The notes: a model not told the origin generated them from the letters alone. Shown: positions 17,591-25,985, counted from the stretch's first letter. The stretch is 38,329 nt of DNA from Peribacillus psychrosaccharolyticus ATCC 23296 (GCF_000305495.1 NZ_AJTN02000176.1:1-38329), one strand, 5' to 3'. A program made the numbers and translations.

Positions 17591-17626
17591 AAAAACAGGC
17601 TGTCGATTTCTCGACAACCTGTTTTT
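17591..17626. terminator. Bidirectional terminator at the ytmB 3' end
   Basis: A long stem AAAAACAGG.TGTCGA / TCGACA.CCTGTTTTT with a 4-nt loop. It serves ytmB on the minus strand, overlapping the stop region, and backs up the ABC operon on the plus strand. Confidence 0.85.
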
Positions 17627-17867
17627 AGTTTGTTGACTTTAGTGAGATCAATTTGTATGTAATCGTAGTTGCTTCATTCTGCCATTCCACTTTTTGAATG
17701 ACTGCAGTCCCACTTGATTCACTTTCGATTGTCTTACGGATATCGAGTGGAATATCGATCGGGTATAAACGGTACCCTTCCTTTTTTAACCGGAAGATAT
17801 TTTCTTCCTCGCGTTCTTCCCGTCCTTTAGTAACGATCATCGTATTTAATTCCATAGGCATGCCCAT
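17625..17867 (-). CDS. ytmB: DUF2584 family protein YtmB
   Basis: A small soluble protein of 80 aa, matching DUF2584/YtmB as I remember it. It has a charged stretch (KGREEREEENIF) and a C-terminal beta-rich part. The function is not known. The ATG at 17867 is 7 nt downstream of GAGGAGG. It follows ytmA by 35 bp, the same pairing as in B. subtilis, where pckA is the next neighbour. Confidence 0.75.
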   Translation of the reverse strand: MGMPMELNTMIVTKGREEREEENIFRLKKEGYRLYPIDIPLDIRKTIESESSGTAVIQKVEWQNEATTITYKLISLKSTN

Positions 17868-17902
17868 ACTATGCCCTCCTCATTCGTATTACCTATATCT
17901 TA

Positions 17903-18694
17903 TCATCTTTGTCCCTGTGTTTTCATCCACTGAGTTAAATCCCTGACAACTTTTCGATTTACAGCAGGGGGAAAGTAGTGCGTAAACTGTGGAAAGTACC
18001 AGGTCTCCACTTGTTTATGCTTTTCGTTCAATTGTTTTTCAAGCCGATATGCATGATCAATAGATACATTTCCATCTCTTTCTCCATGTATGATTAAGAC
18101 GGGTACATCTAAAGAATCGAGTGAAAATAATGGAGTCCGATAAACAAATGCATCGGGAACTTTATTCGGAGTTCCTCCAATGACCCGCTTCATCATTCTG
18201 CGTAGATCTACACGCTCGACATAGGTTAAAAACATATCTGAGACACCGCCCCAAGTCACAATCGATGCAGCAGTCGGACAAAAGATAGCCGCCCATAACG
18301 CCATGATCCCCCCTCTTGAGAAGCCAAAAATATGAATTGATTTTGGATTAACCCGACGATGGTTTTCAAGCAGTTTAAATCCTGCAATCGCATCGTATCG
18401 ATCTTCCCCTCCGAAATCCTCGTCTCCCTCACCGCCCTGATTTCCACGATAAAATGGGGCGAATACAACAAAGCCCTCAGAGGCAAATTGAGTAATTCGT
18501 GATGGTCTGACTTTGCCTACGTTCTTGATTCCGCCGCGAAGATATAGAAAACCATCATAAACTTCACCGTTAACCGGTTCTGCAAGTAATCCTTTCACCC
18601 TTAATCCCTGTGCAAGATACGTAACACAATAAAGATGAACTCCCGGATGCGGAGAAGGAAAGCGAATTTTTTCAACAATTGTACCATCTTCCAT
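17903..18694 (-). CDS. ytmA: Alpha/beta hydrolase, S9-peptidase-like YtmA
   Basis: An alpha/beta hydrolase of 263 aa. The nucleophile Ser is in GFSRGG (about residue 126), the acid Asp in HGERDGNV and the base His in FTHYFPP. The fold resembles dipeptidyl-peptidase/acylaminoacyl-peptidase catalytic domains, but the propeller is missing and no substrate is known. Two in-frame ATGs exist (18700 and 18694); AAGGAG is 4 nt from the first and 10 nt from the second, so I choose 18694. It is in an operon with ytmB. Confidence 0.8.
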   Translation of the reverse strand: MEDGTIVEKIRFPSPHPGVHLYCVTYLAQGLRVKGLLAEPVNGEVYDGFLYLRGGIKNVGKVRPSRITQFASEGFVVFAPFYRGNQGGEGDEDFGGEDRYDAIAGFKLLENHRRVNPKSIHIFGFSRGGIMALWAAIFCPTAASIVTWGGVSDMFLTYVERVDLRRMMKRVIGGTPNKVPDAFVYRTPLFSLDSLDVPVLIIHGERDGNVSIDHAYRLEKQLNEKHKQVETWYFPQFTHYFPPAVNRKVVRDLTQWMKTQGQR

Positions 18695-18869
18695 AAACAT
18701 TACACTCCTTCGACACTTACTAATGACCTTATTTTAATGCATCCTAACTTTTTTATCCTGATTCAACGCTTAGTCATAAAAAAAGGGCTATGGGCATTCA
18801 CACATTTTCTACCTATTCATATTCTAATTCAAGATGATTTACACACCATTTAGACGAGGAGGAACATAG

Positions 18870-19865
18870 GTGAAAAAGTGGTATAAAGCAAGTATCCTGC
18901 TGCTATTCGCAGTGGTTTTAGTATTCTCATTAGCAGCATGCGGCAAGGATGAACTTCAAAAAGTAAGGATTGCTGAAGTTACTCGTTCCGTTTTTTATGC
19001 ACCACAATATGTTGCCATAGAGAAAGGGTTTTTTAAGGAAGAAGGATTGGAAGTTGATTTAAAAACAACTGCTGGTGGTGATAAAACCATGACGGCACTA
19101 TTATCTGACGGTGCCGATTTTGCTCTTGTGGGTTCAGAAACTTCTATATATGTAACTGCCCAAGGAACCAATGATCCCATTGTGAATTTTGCTCAGTTGA
19201 CACAGACCGATGGAACGTTCTTAGTCGGTCGAGATAAAATTGATAACTTTTCATGGGATATGTTGAAAGGTTCGACATTCCTTGGACAGCGTAAAGGTGG
19301 AATGCCACAAATGGCAGGAGAATTTGTCTTAAAGAAACATGGTATTGACCCGCAAAACGATTTAACACTCATTCAGAATATCGACTTTGCAAATATCGCG
19401 ACCGCCTTCGCATCTGGCACAGGAGACTATGTTCAGTTATTTGAGCCTACTGCTAGTATCTTTGAAAAAGAAGGAAAAGGTCATATTGTTGCATCTTTTG
19501 GTACCGAATCCGGCCATATCCCATATACCACTTATATGACAAAAACGAGTTACTTGAAAGAAAATGATGAGACCGTTTTGAAATTCACTCGGGCGTTGAA
19601 AAAGGCACAAGATTGGGTTCAGAAACAAGATGCTGCTGAAATTGCTAAAACAATTCAGCCCTATTTTGAAGATGCAGATCCTGAAATTATGAAAATGTCG
19701 ATTCAACGCTATAAAGAACAAGGGTCTTATGCTGCTGATCCTATTCTGGATGAAGAAGAGTGGGATAACTTGCAGAACATCATGGATGAAGCAGGAGAAC
19801 TTCCGTCCCGTATGGATTATACAAAGCTCGTAAACGTCAAATATGCCGAAAAGGTCTCTCAATAG
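18870..19865 (+). CDS. ytlA: ABC transporter substrate-binding lipoprotein YtlA (NMT1/SsuA-like)
   Basis: A lipoprotein of 331 aa with lipobox LAAC (Cys24) and a periplasmic-binding type II fold of the NMT1/THI5/SsuA group (AEVTRSVFYAPQYVAIEKGF near residues 35-54). This group binds thiamine precursors, taurine or alkanesulfonates, nitrate and similar ligands; the sequence alone does not settle the ligand. The GTG start at 18870 follows GAGGAGG. It is the first gene of ytlA-ytlC-ytlD, in the same order as B. subtilis. No TPP riboswitch is visible upstream, which argues mildly against a thiamine role. Confidence 0.85.
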   Translation: MKKWYKASILLLFAVVLVFSLAACGKDELQKVRIAEVTRSVFYAPQYVAIEKGFFKEEGLEVDLKTTAGGDKTMTALLSDGADFALVGSETSIYVTAQGTNDPIVNFAQLTQTDGTFLVGRDKIDNFSWDMLKGSTFLGQRKGGMPQMAGEFVLKKHGIDPQNDLTLIQNIDFANIATAFASGTGDYVQLFEPTASIFEKEGKGHIVASFGTESGHIPYTTYMTKTSYLKENDETVLKFTRALKKAQDWVQKQDAAEIAKTIQPYFEDADPEIMKMSIQRYKEQGSYAADPILDEEEWDNLQNIMDEAGELPSRMDYTKLVNVKYAEKVSQ

Positions 19866-19880
19866 AAAGGAGAGGCAACA

Positions 19881-20648
19881 ATGAGTTTTTTAACGATTAA
19901 TCAAGTTAGTCACACCTATTTTTCAAAAGACCATGCCACCTCTGCGCTGTCAGATGTAAGTCTATCCATTGAAGAAGGGGAATTCATCTCATTCCTTGGT
20001 CCAAGTGGATGTGGTAAAACAACCTTACTTTCAATTATTGCCGGTCTGTTTCCTCCTACGGTAGGAAATGTGCTGATTGAGGGAGAGTCCGGTCATAATC
20101 GTTCTATTGGCTATATGCTGCAACAGGATTATCTTTTTCCTTGGAAAACGATCAGCGAAAATATCACCCTTGGTTTAAAGCTATTAAAGCATGAGAGTGA
20201 GGATTCGAAGATAAAAGCACTAGAATTACTCGAAAGCGTCGGATTAACTGGGGTAGAAAATCAATACCCTCGTCAACTTTCAGGCGGTATGCGGCAGCGG
20301 GCAGCCCTAGCACGGACTCTTGCAGTAGATCCAAAAATTCTTTTACTTGATGAGCCCTTTTCTGCACTCGACTATCAGACGAAACTCCGTCTTGAAGATC
20401 TTGTATCGATTACCTTAAAATCATTTGGTAAAACAGCTGTTCTCGTTACCCATGATATTGGTGAATCCATTGCTATGAGCGATAAAATCTTTTTATTTGC
20501 CTCTCACCCAGGCAGAATCCATAAAACATTTGACGTTCCTGAAGAACTTCGATCACTTACACCTTTTGAAGTTCGAAACCATCATGCTTATAATGCTTTA
20601 TTCCAAACTATTTGGAAGGAGCTTGAGAATCTTGAAGACCACGCCTGA
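19881..20648 (+). CDS. ytlC: ABC transporter ATPase YtlC
   Basis: An SsuB/TauB-type ATPase of 255 aa. Walker [10 protein letters not shown] (40-48), signature LSGGMRQR (133-140) and Walker B LLLDEP (154-159); LVTHDI is the H-loop region. The ATG at 19881 follows AAAGGAGAGG, 15 bp after ytlA. The 3' end overlaps the ytlD start by 17 nt. Confidence 0.9.
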   Translation: MSFLTINQVSHTYFSKDHATSALSDVSLSIEEGEFISFLGPSGCGKTTLLSIIAGLFPPTVGNVLIEGESGHNRSIGYMLQQDYLFPWKTISENITLGLKLLKHESEDSKIKALELLESVGLTGVENQYPRQLSGGMRQRAALARTLAVDPKILLLDEPFSALDYQTKLRLEDLVSITLKSFGKTAVLVTHDIGESIAMSDKIFLFASHPGRIHKTFDVPEELRSLTPFEVRNHHAYNALFQTIWKELENLEDHA

Positions 20649-21438
20649 TATACACGTTCTGCATAATCAATATAAAGCTGATTTAAAGAGTGAGAAAAGA
20701 CGTGTTCGAGTATACCAGCTGTTGATCTTCATCGTTTTTTTCGGCGGTTGGGAGATTGCGTCTCGATTAGAATGGGTTGATCCGCTCATATTCAGCTCAC
20801 CCTCTAAAATTTGGAACCTGTTCACAGTTAAACTTCTTGATGGCACACTACTCAATCATGCGAGCGTCACCTTATTTGAAACAGTCCTCGGGTTCATTTT
20901 AGGTACCCTGCTTGGTACCTTACTAGCCGCTATTCTTTGGTGGTCACCTTTTCTCTCAAAGGTGCTTGACCCCTATTTAGTCATTTTAAATGCCATGCCT
21001 AAAGTTGCACTTGGCCCTATTTTAATTGTAGCTCTCGGCCCCGGTTTCACCTCTATTATCTCAATGGGGGCCATTATTTCTGTCATTATTACCACCATTG
21101 TTGTGTATACGTCATTTAGAGAAGTCGATCCAAACTACTTAAAGGTACTTCAAACATTCGGTGCTACTCGTTTCCAATCCTTTAAGGAGGCCATCCTTCC
21201 AGCCTCCTTTCCAACCATTATCTCTACCTTAAAGGTTAATGTGGGTCTTTCTTGGGTTGGTGTCATTGTTGGTGAGTTCCTCGTCTCCTCAAGAGGGCTT
21301 GGGTATCTAATTATTTATGGATTCCAAGTGTTTAACTTCACACTTGTTCTCATGTCACTGATGATTATTGCTGTCTGTGCTACCATAATGTATCAGCTGG
21401 TTGCTTGGCTTGAGCGTAAATTAATAAAACATGGGTAA
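20632..21438 (+). CDS. ytlD: ABC transporter permease YtlD
   Basis: A permease of 268 aa with about six transmembrane helices (first at about 28-45) and an ATPase-docking loop around [17 protein letters not shown], near residues 180-196. The open frame extends back into ytlC; I start at the TTG at 20632 because GGAAGGAG lies 10 nt before it. It completes the ytlACD importer. The stop codon is immediately followed by a hairpin shared with convergent ytkD. Confidence 0.85.
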   Translation: MKTTPDIHVLHNQYKADLKSEKRRVRVYQLLIFIVFFGGWEIASRLEWVDPLIFSSPSKIWNLFTVKLLDGTLLNHASVTLFETVLGFILGTLLGTLLAAILWWSPFLSKVLDPYLVILNAMPKVALGPILIVALGPGFTSIISMGAIISVIITTIVVYTSFREVDPNYLKVLQTFGATRFQSFKEAILPASFPTIISTLKVNVGLSWVGVIVGEFLVSSRGLGYLIIYGFQVFNFTLVLMSLMIIAVCATIMYQLVAWLERKLIKHG

Positions 21439-21932
21439 AAAAAGACCATCGTGCTTTTAAAGCTCCACGATGGTTCCCTTTTTTTAAGCTGAGTAAGACT
21501 AAGTGCGATAATCTCATCCTTCATAATAAAACTGTAATGGGGATTCGTCTTAATGTCTGCAGGCAATTTTTCAATCAAAATAGGACCTGCTGTTTCTAAA
21601 TAGTCACTCTTTGTTTCCAGCATCTTTAACTCGGCATAATAAATCGACTTCACAAAGGGTTTATTTGGATCGTTGACACGGTATTGACCAAGCAGTACTA
21701 ATTCGTTAACAATACCGCCAATCTCTTCATACACTTCTCGAATAGCTGCATCCTCAATCGATTCTCCCGCTTCTCTTTTCCCCCCTGGGAACTCCAGCCC
21801 TCTTTTTTTATGCTGAGTTAATACCCATTGATCGTTCAATTGGCTTAACACAAGGACATGCCAAGCCTCGCCAAACTCTTCACTTTCGGAAAAATCAACT
21901 TGATAACCGTTTGCATCTACAAAACTTTGCAT
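21393..21932 (-). CDS. ytkD: Nudix hydrolase YtkD (MutT-like), C-terminus runs through a terminator
   Basis: A nucleoside triphosphatase of the MutT/Nudix family. The Nudix box GX5EX7REUXEEXGU is complete at about residues 51-72. B. subtilis YtkD hydrolyses 8-oxo-dGTP and related nucleotides. The ATG at 21932 is 9 nt from AAGGAG; the ATG 6 nt upstream is too close. The frame gives 179 aa against about 158 in B. subtilis. The extra tail (from about residue 150) is encoded by a hairpin with a T7 tract and then by the antisense of the ytlD 3' end, overlapping ytlD by 46 nt. Either the mRNA ends before the stop codon or the A7 run at about 21479-21485 hides a frameshift: one extra A would give a stop within 10 codons. 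Confidence 0.85.
   Translation of the reverse strand: MQSFVDANGYQVDFSESEEFGEAWHVLVLSQLNDQWVLTQHKKRGLEFPGGKREAGESIEDAAIREVYEEIGGIVNELVLLGQYRVNDPNKPFVKSIYYAELKMLETKSDYLETAGPILIEKLPADIKTNPHYSFIMKDEIIALSLTQLKKREPSWSFKSTMVFFYPCFINLRSSQATS
21441..21483. terminator. Hairpin terminator between ytlD and ytkD, inside the ytkD frame
   Basis: A 9-bp stem ACCATCGTG (21445-21453) / CACGATGGT (21466-21474) with a CTTT/AAAG inner pairing. On the minus strand T7 follows the stem almost directly; on the plus strand CCC separates the stem from T7. It is therefore best placed to stop ytkD transcription, before the ytkD stop codon at 21393. Confidence 0.8.
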
Positions 21933-21993
21933 GAACATTTACTCCTTAAAACGTAATACCTCTAGTTTACTACGTTTTAGCAGGTACGACCGA

Positions 21994-22332
21994 TTAGATC
22001 TCATCGTTTATAGGGTTATCTTTCAGTACACCTGTACTCTCAATAAATTGCTTTGTTTCACTATCGCCAAGTTCATAAATTAATTCGTAAACCTTTTGCA
22101 AATTTTGATCGTAATGATCGTTAGGGCGATCATAATGATACTGAATATACGGTACATGCGCTCTATAAAAAGAATCTACATCAGCTTCATGTTCCATATC
22201 AAAATATTCACGAAGTCTTATCATGTCTTCCTCTGACGCTTCAATCTTAAATGTCCATGGTGAAAACTCACCGTTCCGTGATATCTGGTGGGATGGTAAA
22301 TCTATATAATATTCTTTGCGATTTTCACCCAC
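21994..22332 (-). CDS. Conserved hypothetical protein
   Basis: A 112-aa acidic soluble protein (GENRKEYYIDLPSHQISRNG at its N-terminus) that I do not recognise. The probable start is the GTG at 22332, 8 nt after GGAG; the open frame continues 15 codons upstream without a ribosome binding site. It has many Tyr and His residues (YRAHVPYIQYHYDRPNDHYD) but no motif I can assign. It lies upstream of ytkD on the same strand with a 61-bp gap and may be cotranscribed with it. Confidence 0.65.
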   Translation of the reverse strand: MGENRKEYYIDLPSHQISRNGEFSPWTFKIEASEEDMIRLREYFDMEHEADVDSFYRAHVPYIQYHYDRPNDHYDQNLQKVYELIYELGDSETKQFIESTGVLKDNPINDEI

Positions 22333-22576
22333 AACATCAGCTCCTTTTATGGCTAGTGTACTTATTTTGCCTCTCAATACAAACGTTCATACACACAAAT
22401 TCCACTAGGACTTTCCAACGAAATCTATTATTATTTGGCAAGTAAATGTAAAAATCAGATTAAAGTATCTTTCCAAGGGTAAAACATATAATATATCCAT
22501 ATAAGAAGAGTTCCTAAAGCCAAAGCTTTTTACATATGATTAAACACAAATTAGCCTAGAAATGAGGTGACCTGCA

Positions 22577-22834
22577 ATGAAATTAATTGAGGAGTTATAT
22601 AACTTATACCGTAATAAACTCACTGGTGATGAGGAAGATATTGATATGCTTGCATTTGCCGTTTTAGAACAGCTGAATCGTGAGGAAATTCTTGAATTAC
22701 TACAAGAAATGGATGATCAAGAATTAAACAATTTATTAGGTATCTATATCATTGAGTCGCTAAAAGGAAAATTCACACAAGATAGTATGGATGAAGTCAA
22801 ACCGACTTCCTTTCACCAGCGAAATATTCATTAA
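22577..22834 (+). CDS. Small acidic protein, probably DUF6154
   Basis: An 85-aa soluble, leucine- and glutamate-rich helical protein (MKLIEELYNLYRNKLTGDEE). It resembles a Bacillus family listed as DUF6154, recalled and not checked. The ATG at 22577 is preceded by ATGAGGTGACC. A TATAAT at 22487-22492 may be its -10. The function is unknown. Confidence 0.7.
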   Translation: MKLIEELYNLYRNKLTGDEEDIDMLAFAVLEQLNREEILELLQEMDDQELNNLLGIYIIESLKGKFTQDSMDEVKPTSFHQRNIH

Positions 22835-22889
22835 TCCTGCTATAGGATCATTTAAAACCTTCGAGTCCATCTCTTTGGTTTCTTTTTTT

Positions 22890-22930
22890 TACAAAAAAAA
22901 GACCAACTGAAAATGATTTCAGTTGGTCTG
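22890..22930 (-). terminator. Rho-independent terminator of dps
   Basis: A 13-bp stem AGACCAACTGAAA (22900-22912) / TTTCAGTTGGTCT (22917-22929). On the minus strand T8 follows. Confidence 0.9.
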
Positions 22931-22939
22931 ACATTTTTA

Positions 22940-23422
22940 TTATTTACCTAGATACGCACGAAGCATCCAAGTGTGTTTATTTAGAGATTTTTTCATACCC
23001 ACTAACATATCTCCTGTTACTTCATCGCTATTTTCTTCTGCAATGGAAATAATTTCAGCGAATTCATCTGATAAAGTTTCAAAATCACTAATAATATTTT
23101 TCACCATTGTCTCTGTTTTTTCACTGCCGGTAGCTTCTTTAATTGTGGTTAACTCCATATATTCTTTAATGGTTGCCACGGGTTTTGCACCAAGTGCCAG
23201 AAGTCTCTCAGCCAGCTCATCCATATTTAAAGTCACTTCATTATATAGTTCTTCTAACTTTACATGGAGAGAAAAGAAATGCGGTCCATTAACATTCCAA
23301 TGATAGTTATGCAATTTGGTGTAAAGTACATTAAAGTTTGCAATTTCCTTATTGACTAATTCAACTAATTTGTCTGCGGAACCATCTTCACCTTTTTTAT
23401 ATTGTACTAAATTTCCACTCAT
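22940..23422 (-). CDS. dps: Dps-family ferroxidase / DNA-protecting miniferritin
   Basis: 160 aa. It forms dodecamers that oxidise and store iron and protect DNA under stress. Ferroxidase-centre residues are visible: His41 in HNYHW, His53 in FFSLH, then Asp68 and Glu72 in MDELAER. The ATG at 23422 follows GGAGGAG; an alternative start 15 nt upstream would fall before the ribosome binding site. A good sigma-B promoter lies at 23463-23487, as for B. subtilis dps (ytkB). The MrgA paralogue is an alternative, but no PerR box was seen. Confidence 0.92.
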   Translation of the reverse strand: MSGNLVQYKKGEDGSADKLVELVNKEIANFNVLYTKLHNYHWNVNGPHFFSLHVKLEELYNEVTLNMDELAERLLALGAKPVATIKEYMELTTIKEATGSEKTETMVKNIISDFETLSDEFAEIISIAEENSDEVTGDMLVGMKKSLNKHTWMLRAYLGK

Positions 23423-23462
23423 AAATATCTCCTCCAAATAGTATTAATGTCTATATTATATA

Positions 23463-23487
23463 TTTCCCTTTTTTAGGACAGTTAAAC
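23463..23487 (-). promoter_or_regulatory. Sigma-B promoter of dps
   Basis: On the minus strand GTTTAA (23482-23487) is 13 nt from GGGAAA (23463-23468), matching the sigma-B consensus GTTTAA-N12-15-GGGWAW. It is 41 nt upstream of the dps start. General-stress control is known for B. subtilis dps. Confidence 0.8.
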
Positions 23488-23592
23488 CATACAAAAAGTT
23501 CTCCTTTACACTTTTTGATAGTATTCCTTCACCAGGCTTATTTCATATATGGTAATATAAATCATAACTTGCCATATGAGAGGAGTTTCCCC

Positions 23593-23751
23593 TTGACAGC
23601 TGTTTTAATTATTTCAATTCTAATAATTTTTGTCGTCTTATTCTTAGCCGTTATGACAATAAATAAAGGGTACAACTTTAAGCATACGATTGACCCGCTT
23701 GACCAAGAAGCAGACTTAAAGAATGAAGTAGAAAATCAAACGAAAAAATAA
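23593..23751 (+). CDS. ytzI: Small membrane protein YtzI
   Basis: A 52-aa single-pass membrane protein. One hydrophobic helix spans residues 4-22 and is followed by a charged cytoplasmic tail (KGYNFKHTIDPLDQEADLKN). The start is the TTG at 23593, 7 nt after GAGAGGAG; the open frame to 23515 has no ribosome binding site. It fits the YtzI family found near luxS in Bacillus. The function is unknown. Confidence 0.7.
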   Translation: MTAVLIISILIIFVVLFLAVMTINKGYNFKHTIDPLDQEADLKNEVENQTKK

Positions 23752-23753
23752 AA

Positions 23754-23799
23754 AAAAGAAAGGTTCTCGCTCAGTTACGAGCAGAACCTTTCTTTTTTA
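23754..23799. terminator. Bidirectional terminator between ytzI and luxS
   Basis: An extended stem AAAGAAAGGTTCT..GCTC / GAGC.AGAACCTTTCTTT flanked by A and T tracts. It serves the convergent genes ytzI and luxS. Confidence 0.9.
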
Positions 23800-24270
23800 T
23801 GCGAATACTTGATGAAGATCTTCTTTACTTTGCTTAAGCCAGAAGTTCATCAACTTCTTTGCTCCTTCAAGATCATGCAATTTAGCTTGGCCGCATTGTT
23901 TTTCATTAGCAGCCGGAATTTCAGTGATTTGAACAGCATCCTTAAATGTATCTTCTAATACATCAATGATTTCAGTAACAGTCGGCTCACCACTTACTAC
24001 TAAGTAATAACCAGTTTGACAGCCCATCGGTGAAATATCAATAATATCAAAATGATCATATTTTTCCGAGTGCTTACGAATATTAAATGCAAGAAGATGC
24101 TCTAATGTATGAATCGTATCAGGCTTCATTGCTTGTTTGTTTGGCTGACAGAAACGGATATCAAATTTATTAACCAATCCGTCTGACCCTACTTTATGCA
24201 CTCCGCAGTGTCTAACATACGGGGCTTTAACGGCATTGTGATCTAATTCAAAGCTTTCAACTGAAGGCAT
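23797..24270 (-). CDS. luxS: S-ribosylhomocysteine lyase LuxS
   Basis: Splits S-ribosylhomocysteine into homocysteine and DPD, the autoinducer-2 precursor, in the activated methyl cycle that recycles the product of SAM use. It is 157 aa, full length. Metal ligands are His54 and His58 in HTLEH and Cys126 in KQCGQAK; catalytic Glu57 and Cys84 (MGCQTG) are present. The ATG at 24270 follows TAAGGAGTG. It links functionally to metK in the same window. Confidence 0.97.
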   Translation of the reverse strand: MPSVESFELDHNAVKAPYVRHCGVHKVGSDGLVNKFDIRFCQPNKQAMKPDTIHTLEHLLAFNIRKHSEKYDHFDIIDISPMGCQTGYYLVVSGEPTVTEIIDVLEDTFKDAVQITEIPAANEKQCGQAKLHDLEGAKKLMNFWLKQSKEDLHQVFA

Positions 24271-24431
24271 TTTATCACTCCTTAAAAGTCTATATTCTTA
24301 TTCTACATCTAATTCCGATTTTTTTCATCTATTTAGATTGATTTACCAATAAACTATCGCTCCATTATATACATTTTTTATGGTATAGTGAGAGAAATAA
24401 TTATGTTTTTTCAAGAGAGAGATGAGCTGTC

Positions 24432-24665
24432 ATGATAAAAAAAATATTTATAGGTATTATTCGTTTTTACCAAATCGTGATTTCCCCGCTTACACCGCCT
24501 ACTTGTCGTTTCTATCCAACCTGCTCACATTATGGGCTGGAAGCAATCAATCGTTTCGGTCCAATTAAAGGAAGTTGGCTGACGATTAAGCGAATTGTTA
24601 AATGTCAGCCTTTTCACCCTGGTGGTTTTGACCCAGTCCCAGAGAAAAAGGAAAAACAAATTTAA
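24432..24665 (+). CDS. yidD: Membrane protein insertion efficiency factor YidD (YtjA)
   Basis: A 77-aa membrane-associated protein that assists YidC/SpoIIIJ-dependent insertion in other bacteria. The three family cysteines are present (Cys25, Cys31 and Cys58 in [10 protein letters not shown] and KCQPFHPGG), together with FDPVP near the C-terminus. An amphipathic N-terminal helix is expected. The ATG at 24432 is preceded by GAGAGATGAG. An extended -10 TGGTATAGT at 24381-24389 is the probable promoter. Confidence 0.93.
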   Translation: MIKKIFIGIIRFYQIVISPLTPPTCRFYPTCSHYGLEAINRFGPIKGSWLTIKRIVKCQPFHPGGFDPVPEKKEKQI

Positions 24666-24682
24666 CGTCCCCAAATTACTAC

Positions 24683-24711
24683 TTGCTTTCATCATTTAAA
24701 TAAAGTAAAAT
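24683..24711 (+). promoter_or_regulatory. Sigma-A promoter of the zinc-binding lipoprotein gene
   Basis: TTGCTT (24683-24688), 17 nt, TAAAAT (24706-24711). The first Zur box begins 9 nt after the -10, so repressor bound there would cover the transcription start. Confidence 0.65.
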
Positions 24712-24720
24712 ACAGAAGTC

Positions 24721-24741
24721 AAATCGTAATCATTTCGTTTA
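24721..24741 (+). promoter_or_regulatory. Zur box 1
   Basis: AAATCGTAATCATTTCGTTTA closely matches the B. subtilis Zur consensus (AAATCGTAAT-N-ATTACGATTT). It lies over the predicted transcription start of the znuA-like gene. Confidence 0.85.
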
Positions 24742-24747
24742 ATTTTT

Positions 24748-24768
24748 AAATCGTAATCAATCCGAATT
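24748..24768 (+). promoter_or_regulatory. Zur box 2
   Basis: A second site with a perfect left arm AAATCGTAAT and a weaker right arm AATCCGAATT, 27 bp after the first in the same phase. It lies between the predicted start and the ribosome binding site. Confidence 0.7.
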
Positions 24769-24785
24769 ATCAGGAGTGAAGAATA

Positions 24786-25727
24786 ATGCACAAAAGATTT
24801 CTCATGATCGCTCTACTTGCTTTTGCGGTCATTTTAGCTGGTTGTAATAAAGAGGGAGAAAAAAGCAGTGAGACTAAGGATACCATTCATGTATATACAA
24901 CGGTCTATCCACTTGCAGATTTCACGAAGAAAATTGGCGGTAAATACGTGGATGTCGATACTGTTTATCCACCTGGTACCGATGAACATTCTTTTGAACC
25001 CTCACAAAAAGATATTGTGAGCATGGCTGATGCTGATTTGTTTTTCTATATAGGTTATGACCTTGAGGGGTTTGTTACCAAAGCAAAGCCCATCTTAACA
25101 AACGAAGGTGTTAAGGTCCTCGCCATTGGAGAATCAATCGACCTCGACGATAATCACGAAGCAAAGGAAGTAGGCCACGAAGATCATGATGGACATAATC
25201 ACGGAAGTGTGAATCCTCACCTTTGGTTGAATCCAGTCTATTCAAAAGCAATGGCTGAAAAAATTAAAGAGGAACTTATTGCGGAAAAACCGGAACAAAA
25301 AGAATTTTTTGAAGCGCAATATGAGCAATTAGCTTCTCAGTTTGACCAGTTAGATCAAGACTTTGCACAAACCATCGACGCAGCATCAACCAAGAAACTA
25401 ATCGTATCACATGCTGCATATGGGTATTGGGAGGAACGCTACGGCCTAGAACAAATTAGTATCACTGGTCTGACTGCTTCAGCTGATCCTTCACAAAAAG
25501 AACTTGAGAAAATTGTTAAAATAGCTAAAGAGAATCATTTAACATATATTATATTCGAACAGAATGTCAGCTCCAAGCTAACTGAAATTATTCAGAAGGA
25601 GATTGGAGCAAAAGATCTGATGCTTCATAATTTATCGGTTCTTACCGAAAATGATGTAAAAAATGATGAGGACTACTTCAGCTTGATGGAACAAAACCTT
25701 GAGACCTTAAAAACAGCCTTACATTAA
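24786..25727 (+). CDS. znuA: Zinc ABC transporter substrate-binding lipoprotein (ZnuA/AdcA-like), orphan
   Basis: A cluster A-I metal-binding lipoprotein of 313 aa. Lipobox LAGC (Cys20). A His/Asp-rich zinc-sensing loop at about 124-140 (HEDHDGHNHG) is typical of zinc rather than manganese proteins. Candidate metal ligands are His68 (DEHSFEP), His145 (NPHLW) and a His in VSHAAYGYW near 209. No permease or ATPase gene is adjacent, so it must share a transporter encoded elsewhere. Two Zur boxes upstream predict expression only in zinc limitation. The ATG at 24786 follows CAGGAGTG. Confidence 0.92.
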   Translation: MHKRFLMIALLAFAVILAGCNKEGEKSSETKDTIHVYTTVYPLADFTKKIGGKYVDVDTVYPPGTDEHSFEPSQKDIVSMADADLFFYIGYDLEGFVTKAKPILTNEGVKVLAIGESIDLDDNHEAKEVGHEDHDGHNHGSVNPHLWLNPVYSKAMAEKIKEELIAEKPEQKEFFEAQYEQLASQFDQLDQDFAQTIDAASTKKLIVSHAAYGYWEERYGLEQISITGLTASADPSQKELEKIVKIAKENHLTYIIFEQNVSSKLTEIIQKEIGAKDLMLHNLSVLTENDVKNDEDYFSLMEQNLETLKTALH

Positions 25728-25819
25728 ATTTTGGTAATCCTTCTATAAATACTGCAGGTTGTAACGGGATTCATTTGCACATTCTAATAAGGTACCACTA
25801 CAACAAAGGAGTGGATTGA

Positions 25820-25981
25820 ATGCCACATGGTGTGAAGTGTTCGGTTGACAGCTGTCATTTTTGGCGGAACGGAAATCGCTGCTCCGCTGACCATATTAAT
25901 GTAGTTAGTTACACTGAAGAACGAGCCCGTACCAGTGAAGAAGTGGCCTGCAAAACATTCCGGCCAAATGAAAATCTTTAA
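25820..25981 (+). CDS. DUF1540 Cys-rich small protein
   Basis: A 53-aa protein beginning MPHGVKCSVDSC. It has the DUF1540 pattern of four cysteines (Cys7, Cys12, Cys21, Cys44), WRNGNRCSADHINV in the middle and CKTFRP near the end, which suggests a small metal-binding domain; the function is unknown. The ATG at 25820 follows AAAGGAGTGG, and a strong terminator lies directly after the stop, so it is a genuine gene despite its size. It is downstream of the zinc lipoprotein on the same strand with no clear terminator between them, so it may share the Zur-controlled transcript. Confidence 0.85.
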   Translation: MPHGVKCSVDSCHFWRNGNRCSADHINVVSYTEERARTSEEVACKTFRPNENL

Positions 25982-25985
25982 AATA

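Noticed and set aside
18701-18869. TPP riboswitch upstream of ytlA.
   Set aside because: Searched because NMT1/THI5-like proteins can bind thiamine precursors; no CTGAGA or ACCTGATCTGG-type motif was found.
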